From NCBI RefSeq assembly GCF_004801305.1, contig NZ_SSOD01000001.1:62001-126000 (forward strand): a stretch of DNA of 64,000 nt, in the 5' to 3' direction. The translations under genes and the position numbers were made by a program. Below, piece after piece: positions 35,264-44,417 of this stretch. The notes below the pieces were generated by a model that was given only the letters and a program-made list of their open reading frames with translations, had not been told where the DNA came from and ran no database searches. How positions within the stretch are numbered: position 1 is the first letter of the stretch; each line of letters begins with the position of its first letter. This DNA is from Pseudothauera rhizosphaerae. Lineage in GTDB: Bacteria; Pseudomonadota; Gammaproteobacteria; Burkholderiales; Rhodocyclaceae.

Positions 35264-36721
35264 ATGATGCTCTGGCTCGTCGTCGCCTACCTGGTCGTCT
35301 CCATCGGCATCGGCCTGTGGGCCGCGACCCGGGTGCACAACGCGCGCGACTACATCGTCGCCGGCCGCAACCTGCCCATGTACATCGTGCTGGCCATGGT
35401 GTTCGCCACCTGGTTCGGCGCCGAAACCGTGCTCGGCATCTCCGCCACCTTCCTCGACGAGGGCTTCCGCGGCCTGATCTCGGACCCGCTCGGCGCCTCC
35501 ATCTGCCTGGTGCTGTTCGGCCTGATCTTCGCCCGCCCCCTGTACCGCATGAACCTGCTCACGCTGGGCGACTTCTTCCGCGTGCGCTACAACCGCAGCA
35601 CCGAACTGGTCCTGTCCCTGTGCATCGTGGCCTCCTACCTGGGCTGGGTGGGCGCCCAGGTGGCCGCCCTCGGGCTGGTGTTCAACGTACTCTCCAACGG
35701 CGTGGTGTCCATGAACGAGGGCATGGTGATCGGCGCCTCGGTGGTGCTGATCTACACGCTGTTCGGCGGCATGTGGTCGGTGGCCATCACCACCTTCGTG
35801 CAGATGATCATCATCGTGCTGGGCCTGCTCTACGTGACCTGGCTGGCCGGCGACATGGCCGGCGGCTTCGACCGGGTGATCTCCCACGCGGCGGCGGAAG
35901 GCAAATTCGAATGGCTGCCCACCATGGACCCGATGGACATCCTGGCCTGGACCGCCGCGCTGCTCACCATGGCGCTGGGCTCCATCCCGCAGCAGGACGT
36001 GTTCCAGCGCGTCAACTCGTCCCGCAACGAGCGCGTGGCGATCTGGGGCACCACGCTGGGCGGGGTGGGCTACTTCTTCTTCGCCGCGGTGCCGCTCTTC
36101 CTGGCCTACTCGGCCACGCTGATCGACCCGGACATGGTGGCGCGGCTGATGGAGGAGGACAGCCAGCTCATCCTGCCCACGCTGATCCTCAACTACATGC
36201 CCTTCACCGCCCAGGTGGTGTTCTTCGGCGCGCTGCTGTCGGTGATCATGAGCACCGCTTCCGGCACGCTGCTGGCGCCCTCGGTGACCTTCTCGGAGAA
36301 CGTGCTGCGCGGCTTCTTCCCCACCATGACCGACCGCCAGTTGCTGTGGAGCACCCGCGCCACGGTGGTGGGCTTCACCGGGCTGGTCACGCTGTACGCC
36401 ACGGCCACCGAATCCACCATCCACGCCATGGTGGAGAACGCCTACCGCGTCACGCTGGCCGGCGCCTTCGTACCCCTGGCCGCCGGCCTGTTCTGGAAGC
36501 GCGCCAACAACCTGGGCGCAGCGCTGGCCGTCGTGTTCGGCCTGGCCACCTGGCTGCTGCTGGAATTCACCGTGCCGGAAGGCGACGTGGAACCGCAACT
36601 GATCGGCCTGGTGGCGAGCGCCATCGGCATGGTGGCGGGCGGCTACCTGGGCCCGCAGACCCACCACCGCCCCCACGCCGGCCATCACCACGCCGCGGCG
36701 GCCACCCACCACGTGCGCTGA
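35264..36721 (+). CDS. Sodium:solute symporter family protein
   Basis: A 485-residue SSS-family transporter with about 13 predicted membrane helices. It starts MMLWLVVAYLVVSIGIGLWA and contains ARDYIVAGRNLPMYIVLAMVFATWFGAE, the family signature around helix 2, then RPLYRMNLLTLGDFFRVRYN. The C-terminus is a His-rich tail (HHRPHAGHHHAAAATHHV) that could be cytoplasmic and metal-sensitive. Such carriers import proline, pantothenate, acetate or similar solutes with Na+. Lying after the arginase-aminotransferase fusion it may import an amino acid, but the substrate is not readable. Confidence 0.87.
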   Translation: MMLWLVVAYLVVSIGIGLWAATRVHNARDYIVAGRNLPMYIVLAMVFATWFGAETVLGISATFLDEGFRGLISDPLGASICLVLFGLIFARPLYRMNLLTLGDFFRVRYNRSTELVLSLCIVASYLGWVGAQVAALGLVFNVLSNGVVSMNEGMVIGASVVLIYTLFGGMWSVAITTFVQMIIIVLGLLYVTWLAGDMAGGFDRVISHAAAEGKFEWLPTMDPMDILAWTAALLTMALGSIPQQDVFQRVNSSRNERVAIWGTTLGGVGYFFFAAVPLFLAYSATLIDPDMVARLMEEDSQLILPTLILNYMPFTAQVVFFGALLSVIMSTASGTLLAPSVTFSENVLRGFFPTMTDRQLLWSTRATVVGFTGLVTLYATATESTIHAMVENAYRVTLAGAFVPLAAGLFWKRANNLGAALAVVFGLATWLLLEFTVPEGDVEPQLIGLVASAIGMVAGGYLGPQTHHRPHAGHHHAAAATHHVR

Positions 36722-36742
36722 CCCGGCAATCATCCAGGCAAC

Positions 36743-36811
36743 ACCGTTCGCCCTGAGCTTGTCGAAGGGCGTTGGCTCCAAACGGGCTTCGACAGGCTCA
36801 GCCCGAACGGT
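36743..36811. repeat. TTCGACA/GGGCGAACGG inverted-pair repeat, copy 1
   Basis: Two opposed units, ACCGTTCGCCCTGAGCTTG (from 36743) and its near-complement ending ...CAGCCCGAACGGT (to 36811), are separated by 13 bases. Flanking CGGCAATCA and TGATTGCC extend the symmetry. Same family as copies at 37961, 51716 and 55514. Confidence 0.85.
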
Positions 36812-36851
36812 ATTTGATTGCCCGGTTGATAAGCTTTCCACCCCTGCCCCT

Positions 36852-36865
36852 TTGACCACGGTCAA
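36852..36865. promoter_or_regulatory. FNR/ANR-like box upstream of ubiUVT
   Basis: TTGACCACGGTCAA is a perfect dyad of the FNR/CRP superfamily form (TTGAC-N4-GTCAA, against TTGAT-N4-ATCAA consensus). Its centre is 64 bases before the ubiU start, which would allow a class II promoter with a start site near 36900. Anaerobic control fits the oxygen-independent ubiquinone role of the genes downstream. Confidence 0.6.
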
Positions 36866-36890
36866 AGCAGTGCGGCGGGGCTCGGACTAA

Positions 36891-36919
36891 GGTTGCGGGG
36901 CTTTTTCGGCCCCGCAACC
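36891..36919 (+). promoter_or_regulatory. Hairpin abutting the ubiU start codon
   Basis: GGTTGCGGGGC (36891-36901) pairs perfectly with GCCCCGCAACC (36909-36919) around a TTTTTCG loop, ending three bases before the ATG. No Shine-Dalgarno sequence is visible. If transcription starts upstream, the stem would restrict ribosome entry; if it starts near 36900, the left arm is not in the mRNA. Confidence 0.45.
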
Positions 36920-36922
36920 CCA

Positions 36923-37936
36923 ATGACTCCCTCGCAACGCATAGAACTCGTCTGCCCCGCCGGCAGCCTGCCGGCCCTGAAGACCGCCATCGACCACGGC
37001 GCCGACTGCGTCTACCTCGGCTTCAAGGACGCCACCAACGCGCGCAACTTCACCGGGCTCAACTTCGACCCGGCCGGCATGCTCGAGGGCGTGCGCTACG
37101 CCCACCAGCGCGGGCGCAAGGTGCTGCTGGCGCTGAACACCTATCCCCAGGCCCACAACTGGCGCGACTGGACCGCCGCCGTGGACCGGGCCGCCGAGAT
37201 GGAGCTGGACGCGGTCATCCTCGCCGATCCCGGCCTGATGGACTACGCCGCCAAGACCCACCCGGGGCTGCGCCTGCACCTGTCCGTGCAGGGCTCGGCC
37301 ACCAGCTACGAGGCGATCAACTTCTACCACGAGCGCTTCGGCATCCAGCGCGCGGTGCTGCCGCGGGTGCTGTCCCTGGCCCAGGTGGAGAGCGTCATCG
37401 CCCGCACCCCGGTGGAGATCGAGGTGTTCGGCTTCGGCGGCCTGTGCGTCATGGTGGAGGGGCGCTGCGCCCTGTCCGCCTACGCCACCGGCGAATCGCC
37501 CAACTGCAACGGCGCGTGCTCGCCCGGCAAGCACGTGCGCTGGGAGCAGACCCCGCAGGGCATGGAGACGCGCCTGAACGGCATCCTCATCGACCGCTTC
37601 GCCGACGGCGAGCGCGCCGGCTACCCCACCCTGTGCAAGGGCCGCTTCGACGTCAATGGGGAAACCTATTACGCCATCGAGGAGCCCACCAGCCTCAACA
37701 CCCTGGAACTGCTGCCGGATCTCGCCCGCGCCGGCGTGCGCGCCATCAAGATCGAAGGCCGCCAGCGCAGCCCCGCCTACGTGGCCCAGGTGACGAAGGT
37801 GTGGCGCGCCGCGCTGGACCGGGTCATGGCCGACGCCGACGGCTTCGCCGTGCAGCCGGCCTGGATGGCCGAACTCAACAAGGTGTCCGAAGGCCAGAGC
37901 CACACCCTGGGCGCCTATTACCGGCCGTGGAAGTAA
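36923..37936 (+). CDS. ubiU: UbiU, [4Fe-4S] subunit of O2-independent ubiquinone hydroxylation
   Basis: A 337-residue U32-peptidase-family protein (YhbU). Together with UbiV it hydroxylates ubiquinone precursors without oxygen. RIELVCPAGSLPALKTAIDHGAD and VYLGFKDATNARNFTGLNFD are typical of the family. Cysteines at about 175, 182, 199 and 238 keep exactly the spacing (+7, +24, +63) of the E. coli UbiU cluster ligands C169/C176/C193/C232. ubiV and ubiT follow on the same strand, interrupted only by a repeat element. Expression is probably raised without oxygen through the FNR-like box at 36852. Confidence 0.95.
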   Translation: MTPSQRIELVCPAGSLPALKTAIDHGADCVYLGFKDATNARNFTGLNFDPAGMLEGVRYAHQRGRKVLLALNTYPQAHNWRDWTAAVDRAAEMELDAVILADPGLMDYAAKTHPGLRLHLSVQGSATSYEAINFYHERFGIQRAVLPRVLSLAQVESVIARTPVEIEVFGFGGLCVMVEGRCALSAYATGESPNCNGACSPGKHVRWEQTPQGMETRLNGILIDRFADGERAGYPTLCKGRFDVNGETYYAIEEPTSLNTLELLPDLARAGVRAIKIEGRQRSPAYVAQVTKVWRAALDRVMADADGFAVQPAWMAELNKVSEGQSHTLGAYYRPWK

Positions 37937-37960
37937 GGCTTTACCCACCAGCAACCAGAC

Positions 37961-38037
37961 ACCGTTCGGGCTGAGCCTGTCGAAGCCCGATCGAAGCCCA
38001 TGCCGGAAACGCCCTTCGACAAGCTCAGGGCGAACGG
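37961..38037. repeat. TTCGACA/GGGCGAACGG inverted-pair repeat, copy 2
   Basis: ACCGTTCGGGCTGAGCCTGT starts at 37961 and the opposed unit GCCCTTCGACAAGCTCAGGG at 38011, running to 38037. It lies inside the ubiU-ubiV gap (128 bases) and so is probably transcribed with the operon, where it would fold as a long hairpin. Confidence 0.85.
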
Positions 38038-38064
38038 CGCAGCAGATGCAATCCTGAGAACGCA

Positions 38065-38961
38065 ATGAAACTCGCCCTCGGCCCCCTGCTCTATTACTGG
38101 CCGCGCCAGGCCACGCTGGATTTCTACGCCGACGTCGCGGACAGCCCGGTGGACATCGTCTACCTGGGCGAAACCGTGTGCTCCCGCCGCCACGAACTGC
38201 GCCTGGACGACTGGCTGGAAGTGGCCGGCGTGCTGGCCGCCGCCGGCAAGGAAGTGCTGCTGTCCACTCAGGCGCTGATCGAATCCGAATCCGACCTCAA
38301 GGCCCTGCGCCGCATCGTCGCCCAGCGCGAATTCGGCGTGGAGGCCAACGACATGGGCGCGGTGCGCCTGCTGGCCGAAGCCGGCCGTCGCGACTGGGTG
38401 GCCGGCCCCACCCTCAACGTCTTCAACCCCGCCACCCTGGGCCTGCTGCGCGAATCCGGCGCCCGGCGCTGGGTCATGGCGCCGGAGATGTCCGGCCAGG
38501 CCCTCGCCATGCTGCTGGCCGGCACCGAGGCCGCGCCGGAGACCGAAGTCTTCGCCTGGGGCCGGCTGCCGCTCGCCCATTCCGCACGCTGCTTCACGGC
38601 CCGCCACTACAACCTGCAGAAGGACACCTGCGAGTTCCGCTGCCTGGGCATGAGCGAAGGCATCGTGCTGCGCACCCGCGAAGGCGAGCCCTTCCTCACG
38701 CTCAACGGCGTGCAGACCCAGTCCGCGCGCATCTACAATCTGCTGGGCGACCTGCCCGCGCTGAAGGCCCAGGCCGGCGTGCTGCGCATCAGCCCCCAGG
38801 GCGAGCACACCCGCGCCGTGGTGGACACCTTCCGCGCCGCGCTGGCCGGCGAACTGGACCCGCAGGACGCACTCGCCGCCAGCCGCGCCTACATGAACGA
38901 GGCGCCGTGCAACGGCTTCTGGCACGGCCGCCCCGGCGTCGAACAATACGTTGCCGCCTGA
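38065..38961 (+). CDS. ubiV: UbiV, [4Fe-4S] partner of UbiU
   Basis: A 298-residue U32-family protein (YhbV). It forms the UbiU-UbiV heterodimer that takes oxygen atoms from prephenate, not O2, for ubiquinone hydroxylation. Cysteines at 39 (GETVCSRRHE), 176, 189 and 193 (SARCFTARHYNLQKDTCEFRC region) reproduce the E. coli C39/C180/C193/C197 arrangement, the last three with identical 13 and 4 spacing. EANDMGAVRLL and ARRWVMAPEMSG are family-typical. It lies 23 bases before ubiT and is probably cotranscribed. Confidence 0.95.
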   Translation: MKLALGPLLYYWPRQATLDFYADVADSPVDIVYLGETVCSRRHELRLDDWLEVAGVLAAAGKEVLLSTQALIESESDLKALRRIVAQREFGVEANDMGAVRLLAEAGRRDWVAGPTLNVFNPATLGLLRESGARRWVMAPEMSGQALAMLLAGTEAAPETEVFAWGRLPLAHSARCFTARHYNLQKDTCEFRCLGMSEGIVLRTREGEPFLTLNGVQTQSARIYNLLGDLPALKAQAGVLRISPQGEHTRAVVDTFRAALAGELDPQDALAASRAYMNEAPCNGFWHGRPGVEQYVAA

Positions 38962-38983
38962 CCCTTTCCACAGGACGACCGCC

Positions 38984-39520
38984 ATGCCCACCCTGCCCGC
39001 CCTGCCCAGCTTCGCCCGCCTGCAGGCCGCCGCCCGCCGCCTGCCCGCCTTCAGGCTGCCGCCGCTGGTCGGCCGCGTCGTCGCCCGCCTGCCCCAGCAG
39101 CCGCCCACGCTGGCCCTGACCCTCGCCCTCAACCTGGCCCTGGACCGCATCCTGCCGCGGGCGGACCTCGCCCCCCTCACCGGCCGCCGCCTGCGCCTGC
39201 GCGTGACCGATGCCGGCCTGACGCTGGACTTCGGCCTCACCGAACGGGGCTTCCGCACGCTGCCCGCCACCGGCCGCCCGGACCTGACCCTTTCCGCCAC
39301 CGTGCGCGACTACCTGGCCCTGGCCCTGCGCGAGGAAGACGCCGACACGCTCTTCTTCAGCCGCCGCCTGGTCATGGAAGGCGACACCGAACTCGGCCTG
39401 CTGGTCAAGAACACGCTGGACGCGGTGGACTGGGATGCGCTCGCCGCCACCTGGTCACCCGCCGCGGTGCTGGCCCGGCTGCCGCGGCCGGGTCCGTTCC
39501 GGCGCTCCGTGGGCACGTAG
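38984..39520 (+). CDS. ubiT: UbiT, SCP2-domain lipid carrier for anaerobic ubiquinone synthesis
   Basis: A 178-residue SCP2-type protein. The SCP2 fold covers about residues 45-150 (LALTLALNLALDRILP, LRLRVTDAGLTLDFGLTERG, DLTLSATVRDYLAL, EDADTLFFSRRLVMEGDTEL). UbiT is the anaerobic counterpart of UbiJ and binds the hydrophobic quinone precursors. The order ubiU-ubiV-ubiT identifies it. A hydrophobic Pro/Ala-rich N-terminus (FARLQAAARRLPAFRLPPLV) precedes the domain. Confidence 0.92.
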   Translation: MPTLPALPSFARLQAAARRLPAFRLPPLVGRVVARLPQQPPTLALTLALNLALDRILPRADLAPLTGRRLRLRVTDAGLTLDFGLTERGFRTLPATGRPDLTLSATVRDYLALALREEDADTLFFSRRLVMEGDTELGLLVKNTLDAVDWDALAATWSPAAVLARLPRPGPFRRSVGT

Positions 39521-39587
39521 CCCGGATTTCGGCCTCCGGCCCGCATCACTGGGTAGAATCGGGCCTCCCGCCCCACGGAACGGCCCG

Positions 39588-40667
39588 ATGGCGCGTCACG
39601 CTTCCAACCTGCCGCTGCACCTGTCCGTCGCCTACGCGGCGCTGATCGTCTACGCCTGCCTGCACCCCTTCACCGGCTGGCAGGCGAGCGGGCTGCCGCT
39701 GTTCGACTTCCTCTCCGCACCGTGGCCGCGCTACTACCGCGTCGAGGATCTCGCCCTCAACGTGCTCGGCTACGTACCCTTCGGCTTCGTGCTGGCGCCG
39801 GCCCTGGCGCGCCGCGTGGGGCCAGCCGGACGCGTCGTGGCCGCCACGCTGCTCGCGGGCCTGCTCAGCTGCGCCCTGGAGACCGTGCAGAACTTCCTGC
39901 CCACCCGCGTGGCCGCCAACGTGGACCTGGGCTGCAACCTGCTGGGCGGCCTGCTCGGGGCACTGGCCGGCACGCGCTGGGGCACGCGGATGTTCGGCGA
40001 CCAGGGCTGGCTGCAGCGCTGGCGCAACCGGCGCTTCATCGGTGGCCACACGGGCGACGCCGGGCTGATGCTGCTGGGCCTGTGGCTGCTCACGCAACTG
40101 ACCCCGGACGGCCTGCTGTTCGGCAGCGGCGACCTGCGCCAGTGGCTGGACCTGCCCAATCCGGTGGCTTTCGAACCGGAACGCTTCATCCTGCTGGAGG
40201 CCGCCCACGTGGCCGCCACCGTGGTGGGCGTGGGCCTCTTCGTGCGCTGCATCATGCTCGCCCCCAGCCTGTGGCCCATCCTGCTGCTGTTCGCCCTCGC
40301 GCTGGGCACCACCACGCTGGCCACCTTCAGCTTCTTCTCCGCCAGCGCGCCGCTCGCGTGGCTGACCCCCGGCGCGCGCCAGGGGCTGATGGCCGGCGCG
40401 GCCCTGCTGGGCATCAGCCTGCTGCTGCCCCGCGTACTGCAGCACGCGCTGGCCGGCATGGCGATGCTGGCCGCCACCGCGCTGGTGAATCTGATGCCGG
40501 AAAACCCCTACCTGCCTTTCCGCGCCGGCGCGGCGGCGGGGCACTTTCTGAACTTCCACGGTCTGACCGGTCTGGTCACCGCCGCCTGGCCCTTCCTCGC
40601 GCTGGCCTATCTGTCGGCGCTGGGGCTGTGGCGGGGCGAGCACCTGGGCGGCGAGGGCCGCTTATAA
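39588..40667 (+). CDS. VanZ-like membrane protein
   Basis: A 359-residue integral membrane protein with about nine predicted helices. The first half holds the VanZ-like core: VYACLHPFTGW, then DLALNVLGYVPFGFVLA (the N-x-LGFxPxG-like signature), SCALETVQNFLPTR and VDLGCNLLGGLLGALAG, where the ET-Q and D-x-x-x-N residues match the family. The second half adds five or six helices of no known domain. VanZ confers low teicoplanin resistance in enterococci, but most homologues have unknown roles in the envelope. The MARHASNLPL start was chosen for its position; no strong ribosome site. Confidence 0.78.
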   Translation: MARHASNLPLHLSVAYAALIVYACLHPFTGWQASGLPLFDFLSAPWPRYYRVEDLALNVLGYVPFGFVLAPALARRVGPAGRVVAATLLAGLLSCALETVQNFLPTRVAANVDLGCNLLGGLLGALAGTRWGTRMFGDQGWLQRWRNRRFIGGHTGDAGLMLLGLWLLTQLTPDGLLFGSGDLRQWLDLPNPVAFEPERFILLEAAHVAATVVGVGLFVRCIMLAPSLWPILLLFALALGTTTLATFSFFSASAPLAWLTPGARQGLMAGAALLGISLLLPRVLQHALAGMAMLAATALVNLMPENPYLPFRAGAAAGHFLNFHGLTGLVTAAWPFLALAYLSALGLWRGEHLGGEGRL

Positions 40668-40691
40668 TCGGTCGCTTCCACGGGAGCCCCC

Positions 40692-41015
40692 ATGAGCTAC
40701 TTCAAGCACCACGTCTTCTTCTGCTGCAACCAGCGCCAGCCCGGCGAAGCCTGTTGCAACGACCACCAGGCCACCGCCATGCAGACTCACGCCAAGGACC
40801 GCATCGCGGCGCTGGGGCTCAAGGGGCGCGGCAACGTGCGCATCAACAAGGCCGGCTGCCTGGGCCGCTGCGACGACGGCCCGGTGCTGGTGGTGTACCC
40901 GGACAACGTCTGGTACACCTACGTGGATCAGGAAGACATCGACGAGATCATCGACTCCCACCTGGTGCACGGGCGCATCGTCGAGCGCCTGCGCCTGCCG
41001 GACAGTCCCGCATGA
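40692..41015 (+). CDS. Thioredoxin-like [2Fe-2S] ferredoxin
   Basis: A 107-residue protein of the NuoE/shethna-like thioredoxin-fold ferredoxins. HHVFFCCNQRQPGEACC provides the first ligands (x-C-x8-10-C) and INKAGCLGRCDDGPVLVVYPD the C-x3-C pair typical of these (2Fe-2S) proteins, which end in a YTYVDQEDIDEIIDSHLVHG tail. It could be an electron carrier. The stop overlaps the start of the hydrolase gene (ATGA). Its partner is not identified. Confidence 0.85.
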   Translation: MSYFKHHVFFCCNQRQPGEACCNDHQATAMQTHAKDRIAALGLKGRGNVRINKAGCLGRCDDGPVLVVYPDNVWYTYVDQEDIDEIIDSHLVHGRIVERLRLPDSPA

Positions 41016-41668
41016 ATCGCCCCCTCCCCACCGAAAGCGTGCTGCTGCGCGGCGCGGCCGGTGCCATCGACGCGCTCATCGACACCCCGGCCGAGGTGCG
41101 CGGGCTGGCCGTGGTGTGCCATCCGCACCCCCTTTACGGCGGCGCCAACACCAACAAGGTGGCGCACACCCTGGCCCGCGCCTTCCGCGACCTGGGCTAC
41201 GCGGTGATCCGCCCCAACTTCCGCGGCGTGGGCAAGAGCGAGGGCGCCCACGACTTCGGCAACGGCGAGACCGAGGACATCCTGGCGGTGATCGGCTGGG
41301 CGCAGTCGCGCTGGGGCAGCCTGCCGCTGGCGCTGGGGGGCTTTTCCTTCGGCGGCTACGTGCAGTGCCGGGTCACCAGCCGCCTGGCCGGCAGCCTGAC
41401 CCCGGTGCAGCGCCTGGCCCTGGTGGGCATGGCCGCCGGCAGCGCGGCCGACGGCGCGCGCCAGTACGACACACCGCCGCTGCCCGGCGGGCTGTCCAGC
41501 CTGATCATCCACGGCGAGGTGGACGACACCGTGCCCCTTCTCAACGTGTTCGACTGGGCCCGCCCCCAGGAACTGCCGGTGGTGGTGGTGCCGGGCGCGG
41601 ACCATTTCTTCCACGGCAAGCTGCACCTGATCCGCGAGCTCATCGCCCGCAACTGGGCGCCGCTCTGA
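41012..41668 (+). CDS. Alpha/beta hydrolase
   Basis: A 218-residue serine hydrolase of the compact dienelactone-hydrolase/YpfH-like type. VVCHPHPLYGGANTNKVAHTL gives the oxyanion region, NFRGVGKSEGAHDFGNGE the next loop, LALGGFSFGGYVQ the nucleophile elbow (GFSFGG, Ser near residue 113), IIHGEVDDTVPL the Asp and GADHFFHGKL the His. These proteins lack a lid domain. It is translationally coupled to the ferredoxin gene and followed by GST. Substrate unknown. Confidence 0.85.
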   Translation: MNRPLPTESVLLRGAAGAIDALIDTPAEVRGLAVVCHPHPLYGGANTNKVAHTLARAFRDLGYAVIRPNFRGVGKSEGAHDFGNGETEDILAVIGWAQSRWGSLPLALGGFSFGGYVQCRVTSRLAGSLTPVQRLALVGMAAGSAADGARQYDTPPLPGGLSSLIIHGEVDDTVPLLNVFDWARPQELPVVVVPGADHFFHGKLHLIRELIARNWAPL

Positions 41669-41693
41669 CGACAACCGGAAAGGGAACCCTTCC

Positions 41694-42304
41694 ATGAAGC
41701 TCTTCGCCTCCCTCACCAGCCCCTACGCCCGCAAGATTCGCATCGTGCTGGCCGAGAAGAAGCTGCCCTTCGAGCTGGTCGTGGACTCCCCGTGGGAGGC
41801 CAACACCCGCATCCCCACGATCAATCCCCTGGGCAAGGTGCCGGTGCTGATCACCGACGCCGAGGAGGTCTTCTTCGATTCGCCGGTCATCGCCGGCTAC
41901 CTGGAAACCCTGGACGCAGGGCCGGCCCTGCTGCCGGCCGACCGCCTGGCCACGGTGCAGGTGCGCCAGAGCGAGGCCCTGGCCGACGGCATCACCGATG
42001 CCGCGGTGGCCGCCCTGCTGGAATCGCGCCGCCCGGACGGACAGCGCAGCGACGCGGAGATCGCGCGCCAGAAGGAGAAGATCGCCCGCGGCCTGGCGGC
42101 ACTGGAAGCGCGCCTGGGCGGCCGCCCGTGGCTGCACGGCGACGCCCTCTCCCTGGGCGACGTGGCCGCCGGCGTGGCGCTGGCCTATCTGGACCTGCGC
42201 CATCCGGACATCCCCTGGCGCGCCGCCCATCCGGCGCTGAAGCGCTACGCCGAGCACCTCTTCGCCCGCCCGAGCTTCATCGACACCACGCCGCCGGTGG
42301 GCTG

Positions 42305-42305
<1 letters not shown>
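41694..42305 (+). CDS. Glutathione S-transferase
   Basis: A 203-residue two-domain GST. The thioredoxin-like N-terminal domain ([20 protein letters not shown], with Ser/Tyr near residues 8-11; [23 protein letters not shown] with the cis-Pro and the gamma-Glu-contacting DS) is followed from about residue 85 by the helical domain ending in [14 protein letters not shown]. The fold is close to the YibF/stringent-starvation-like subgroup. A GGAAAGGGAA ribosome site precedes it. The stop and the next start share a base (TGATG), coupling it to the ABC transporter genes. Confidence 0.85.
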
Positions 42306-43231
<926 letters not shown>

Positions 43232-43232
43232 A

Positions 43233-44027
43233 ATGAATACGCCCGCCCCCAGCCCCTGGCGCCCACCCCGCCTGTCCCTGCGCTTCGTGCCCGTGTGGCA
43301 GCGCAACTTCCTGGTCTGGCGCAAGCTGGCCCTGCCCTCGGTGCTGGGCAACCTGGCCGACCCGGTGATCTACCTCTTCGGCCTGGGTTTCGGCATCGGC
43401 ATGCTGGTGCCGGACGTGGGGGGCATGCCCTACATCACCTTCCTCGCCGCCGGCATGGTGTGCTACTCGACCATGAACAGCGCCTCCTTCGAGGTGCTGT
43501 ATTCCGGCTTCTCCCGCATGCACGTGCAGAAGACCTGGGACGCCATCCTCAACGCTCCGGTGGAGCTGGACGACGTGGTGTTCGCCGAACTGGTGTGGGC
43601 CGCGTCCAAGGCCCTGCTGTCCGGCGCGGCCATCCTGCTGGTCGTGGTGGCCTTTGGCTTCGCCGAGGCGCGCTACGCCCTGTGGGTGCTGCCGCTGATC
43701 TTCCTGGCGGGGCTCAGCTTCGCCGCCCTGGGCCTGGTGATGACGGCGCTGGCGCCCAGCTACGACTTCTTCATGTACTACTTCACCCTGTTCGTGACGC
43801 CCATGACCCTGCTGTCGGGCGTATTCTTCCCGCTGGAGCAGTTGCCGCCCGCGCTGCGCCTGGCCACGGACCTGCTGCCGCTGACCCACGCGGTGCTGAT
43901 CGCCCGCCCGCTGCTGCTGGGCGAAGTGCCGCACGCCGTCGCCGCCCACCTGGCCGTGCTCGCCGCCTACGGCATCGGCGCCTTCTGGCTGGCGCTCGCC
44001 CTGCTGCGCCGCCGCCTGCTGAAATGA
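43233..44027 (+). CDS. ABC-2 exporter permease (NodJ type)
   Basis: A 264-residue membrane protein with six predicted helices: about 37-57, 65-90, 115-140, 147-170, 180-200 and 230-255. RNFLVWRKLALPSVLGNLADPVIYLFGLG at the N-terminus and YFTLFVTPMTLLSGVFFPLEQLPP are characteristic of NodJ/ABC-2 type permeases. It works with the ATPase encoded just upstream. The last codons overlap a possible alternative start of cutA. Confidence 0.87.
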   Translation: MNTPAPSPWRPPRLSLRFVPVWQRNFLVWRKLALPSVLGNLADPVIYLFGLGFGIGMLVPDVGGMPYITFLAAGMVCYSTMNSASFEVLYSGFSRMHVQKTWDAILNAPVELDDVVFAELVWAASKALLSGAAILLVVVAFGFAEARYALWVLPLIFLAGLSFAALGLVMTALAPSYDFFMYYFTLFVTPMTLLSGVFFPLEQLPPALRLATDLLPLTHAVLIARPLLLGEVPHAVAAHLAVLAAYGIGAFWLALALLRRRLLK

Positions 44028-44041
44028 CCGGGAGAGCCGCC

Positions 44042-44389
44042 ATGGCCGCCGACACCGTCCTGCTGGTCTTCACCAACGCCCCCAACACGGACAGCGCCCG
44101 CCTGATCGCCCGCAGCCTGGTGGATGCGCGGCTGGCCGCCTGCGTGAACATCCTGCCGGAGTGCCAGTCCATTTACCGCTGGCAGGGCGCCGTGGAAGAG
44201 GCCGCCGAGGTGCCGGTGCTGATCAAGACCACGTCCGCCCACTACGCGGCCGTGGAGGCGGCGATCCGCCTCGCCCATCCCTACGAACTTCCCGAGATCG
44301 TCGCGGTCCCTGTGGAGCGCGGCCTGCCGGGCTATCTCGCCTGGGTCGCGGCCGAAACCCGCCATACACCGCCCGCGCCGGACGCCTGA
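44042..44389 (+). CDS. cutA: Divalent-cation tolerance protein CutA
   Basis: A 115-residue CutA1-type trimeric protein. VLLVFTNAPNTDSARLIARSLVDARLAACVNI and SIYRWQGAVEEAAEVPVLIKTT are the family hallmarks, with HPYELPEIVAVPVERGLPGYLAWV at the C-terminus. It is linked to copper tolerance in E. coli and precedes dsbD there as here, which supports the assignment. The start at 44042 has GGGAG upstream; an ATG at 44024 overlapping the permease stop is also possible and would add six residues. Confidence 0.92.
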   Translation: MAADTVLLVFTNAPNTDSARLIARSLVDARLAACVNILPECQSIYRWQGAVEEAAEVPVLIKTTSAHYAAVEAAIRLAHPYELPEIVAVPVERGLPGYLAWVAAETRHTPPAPDA

Positions 44390-44417
44390 ACCGAACGACA
44401 ACCACCAAGAACCCGCA

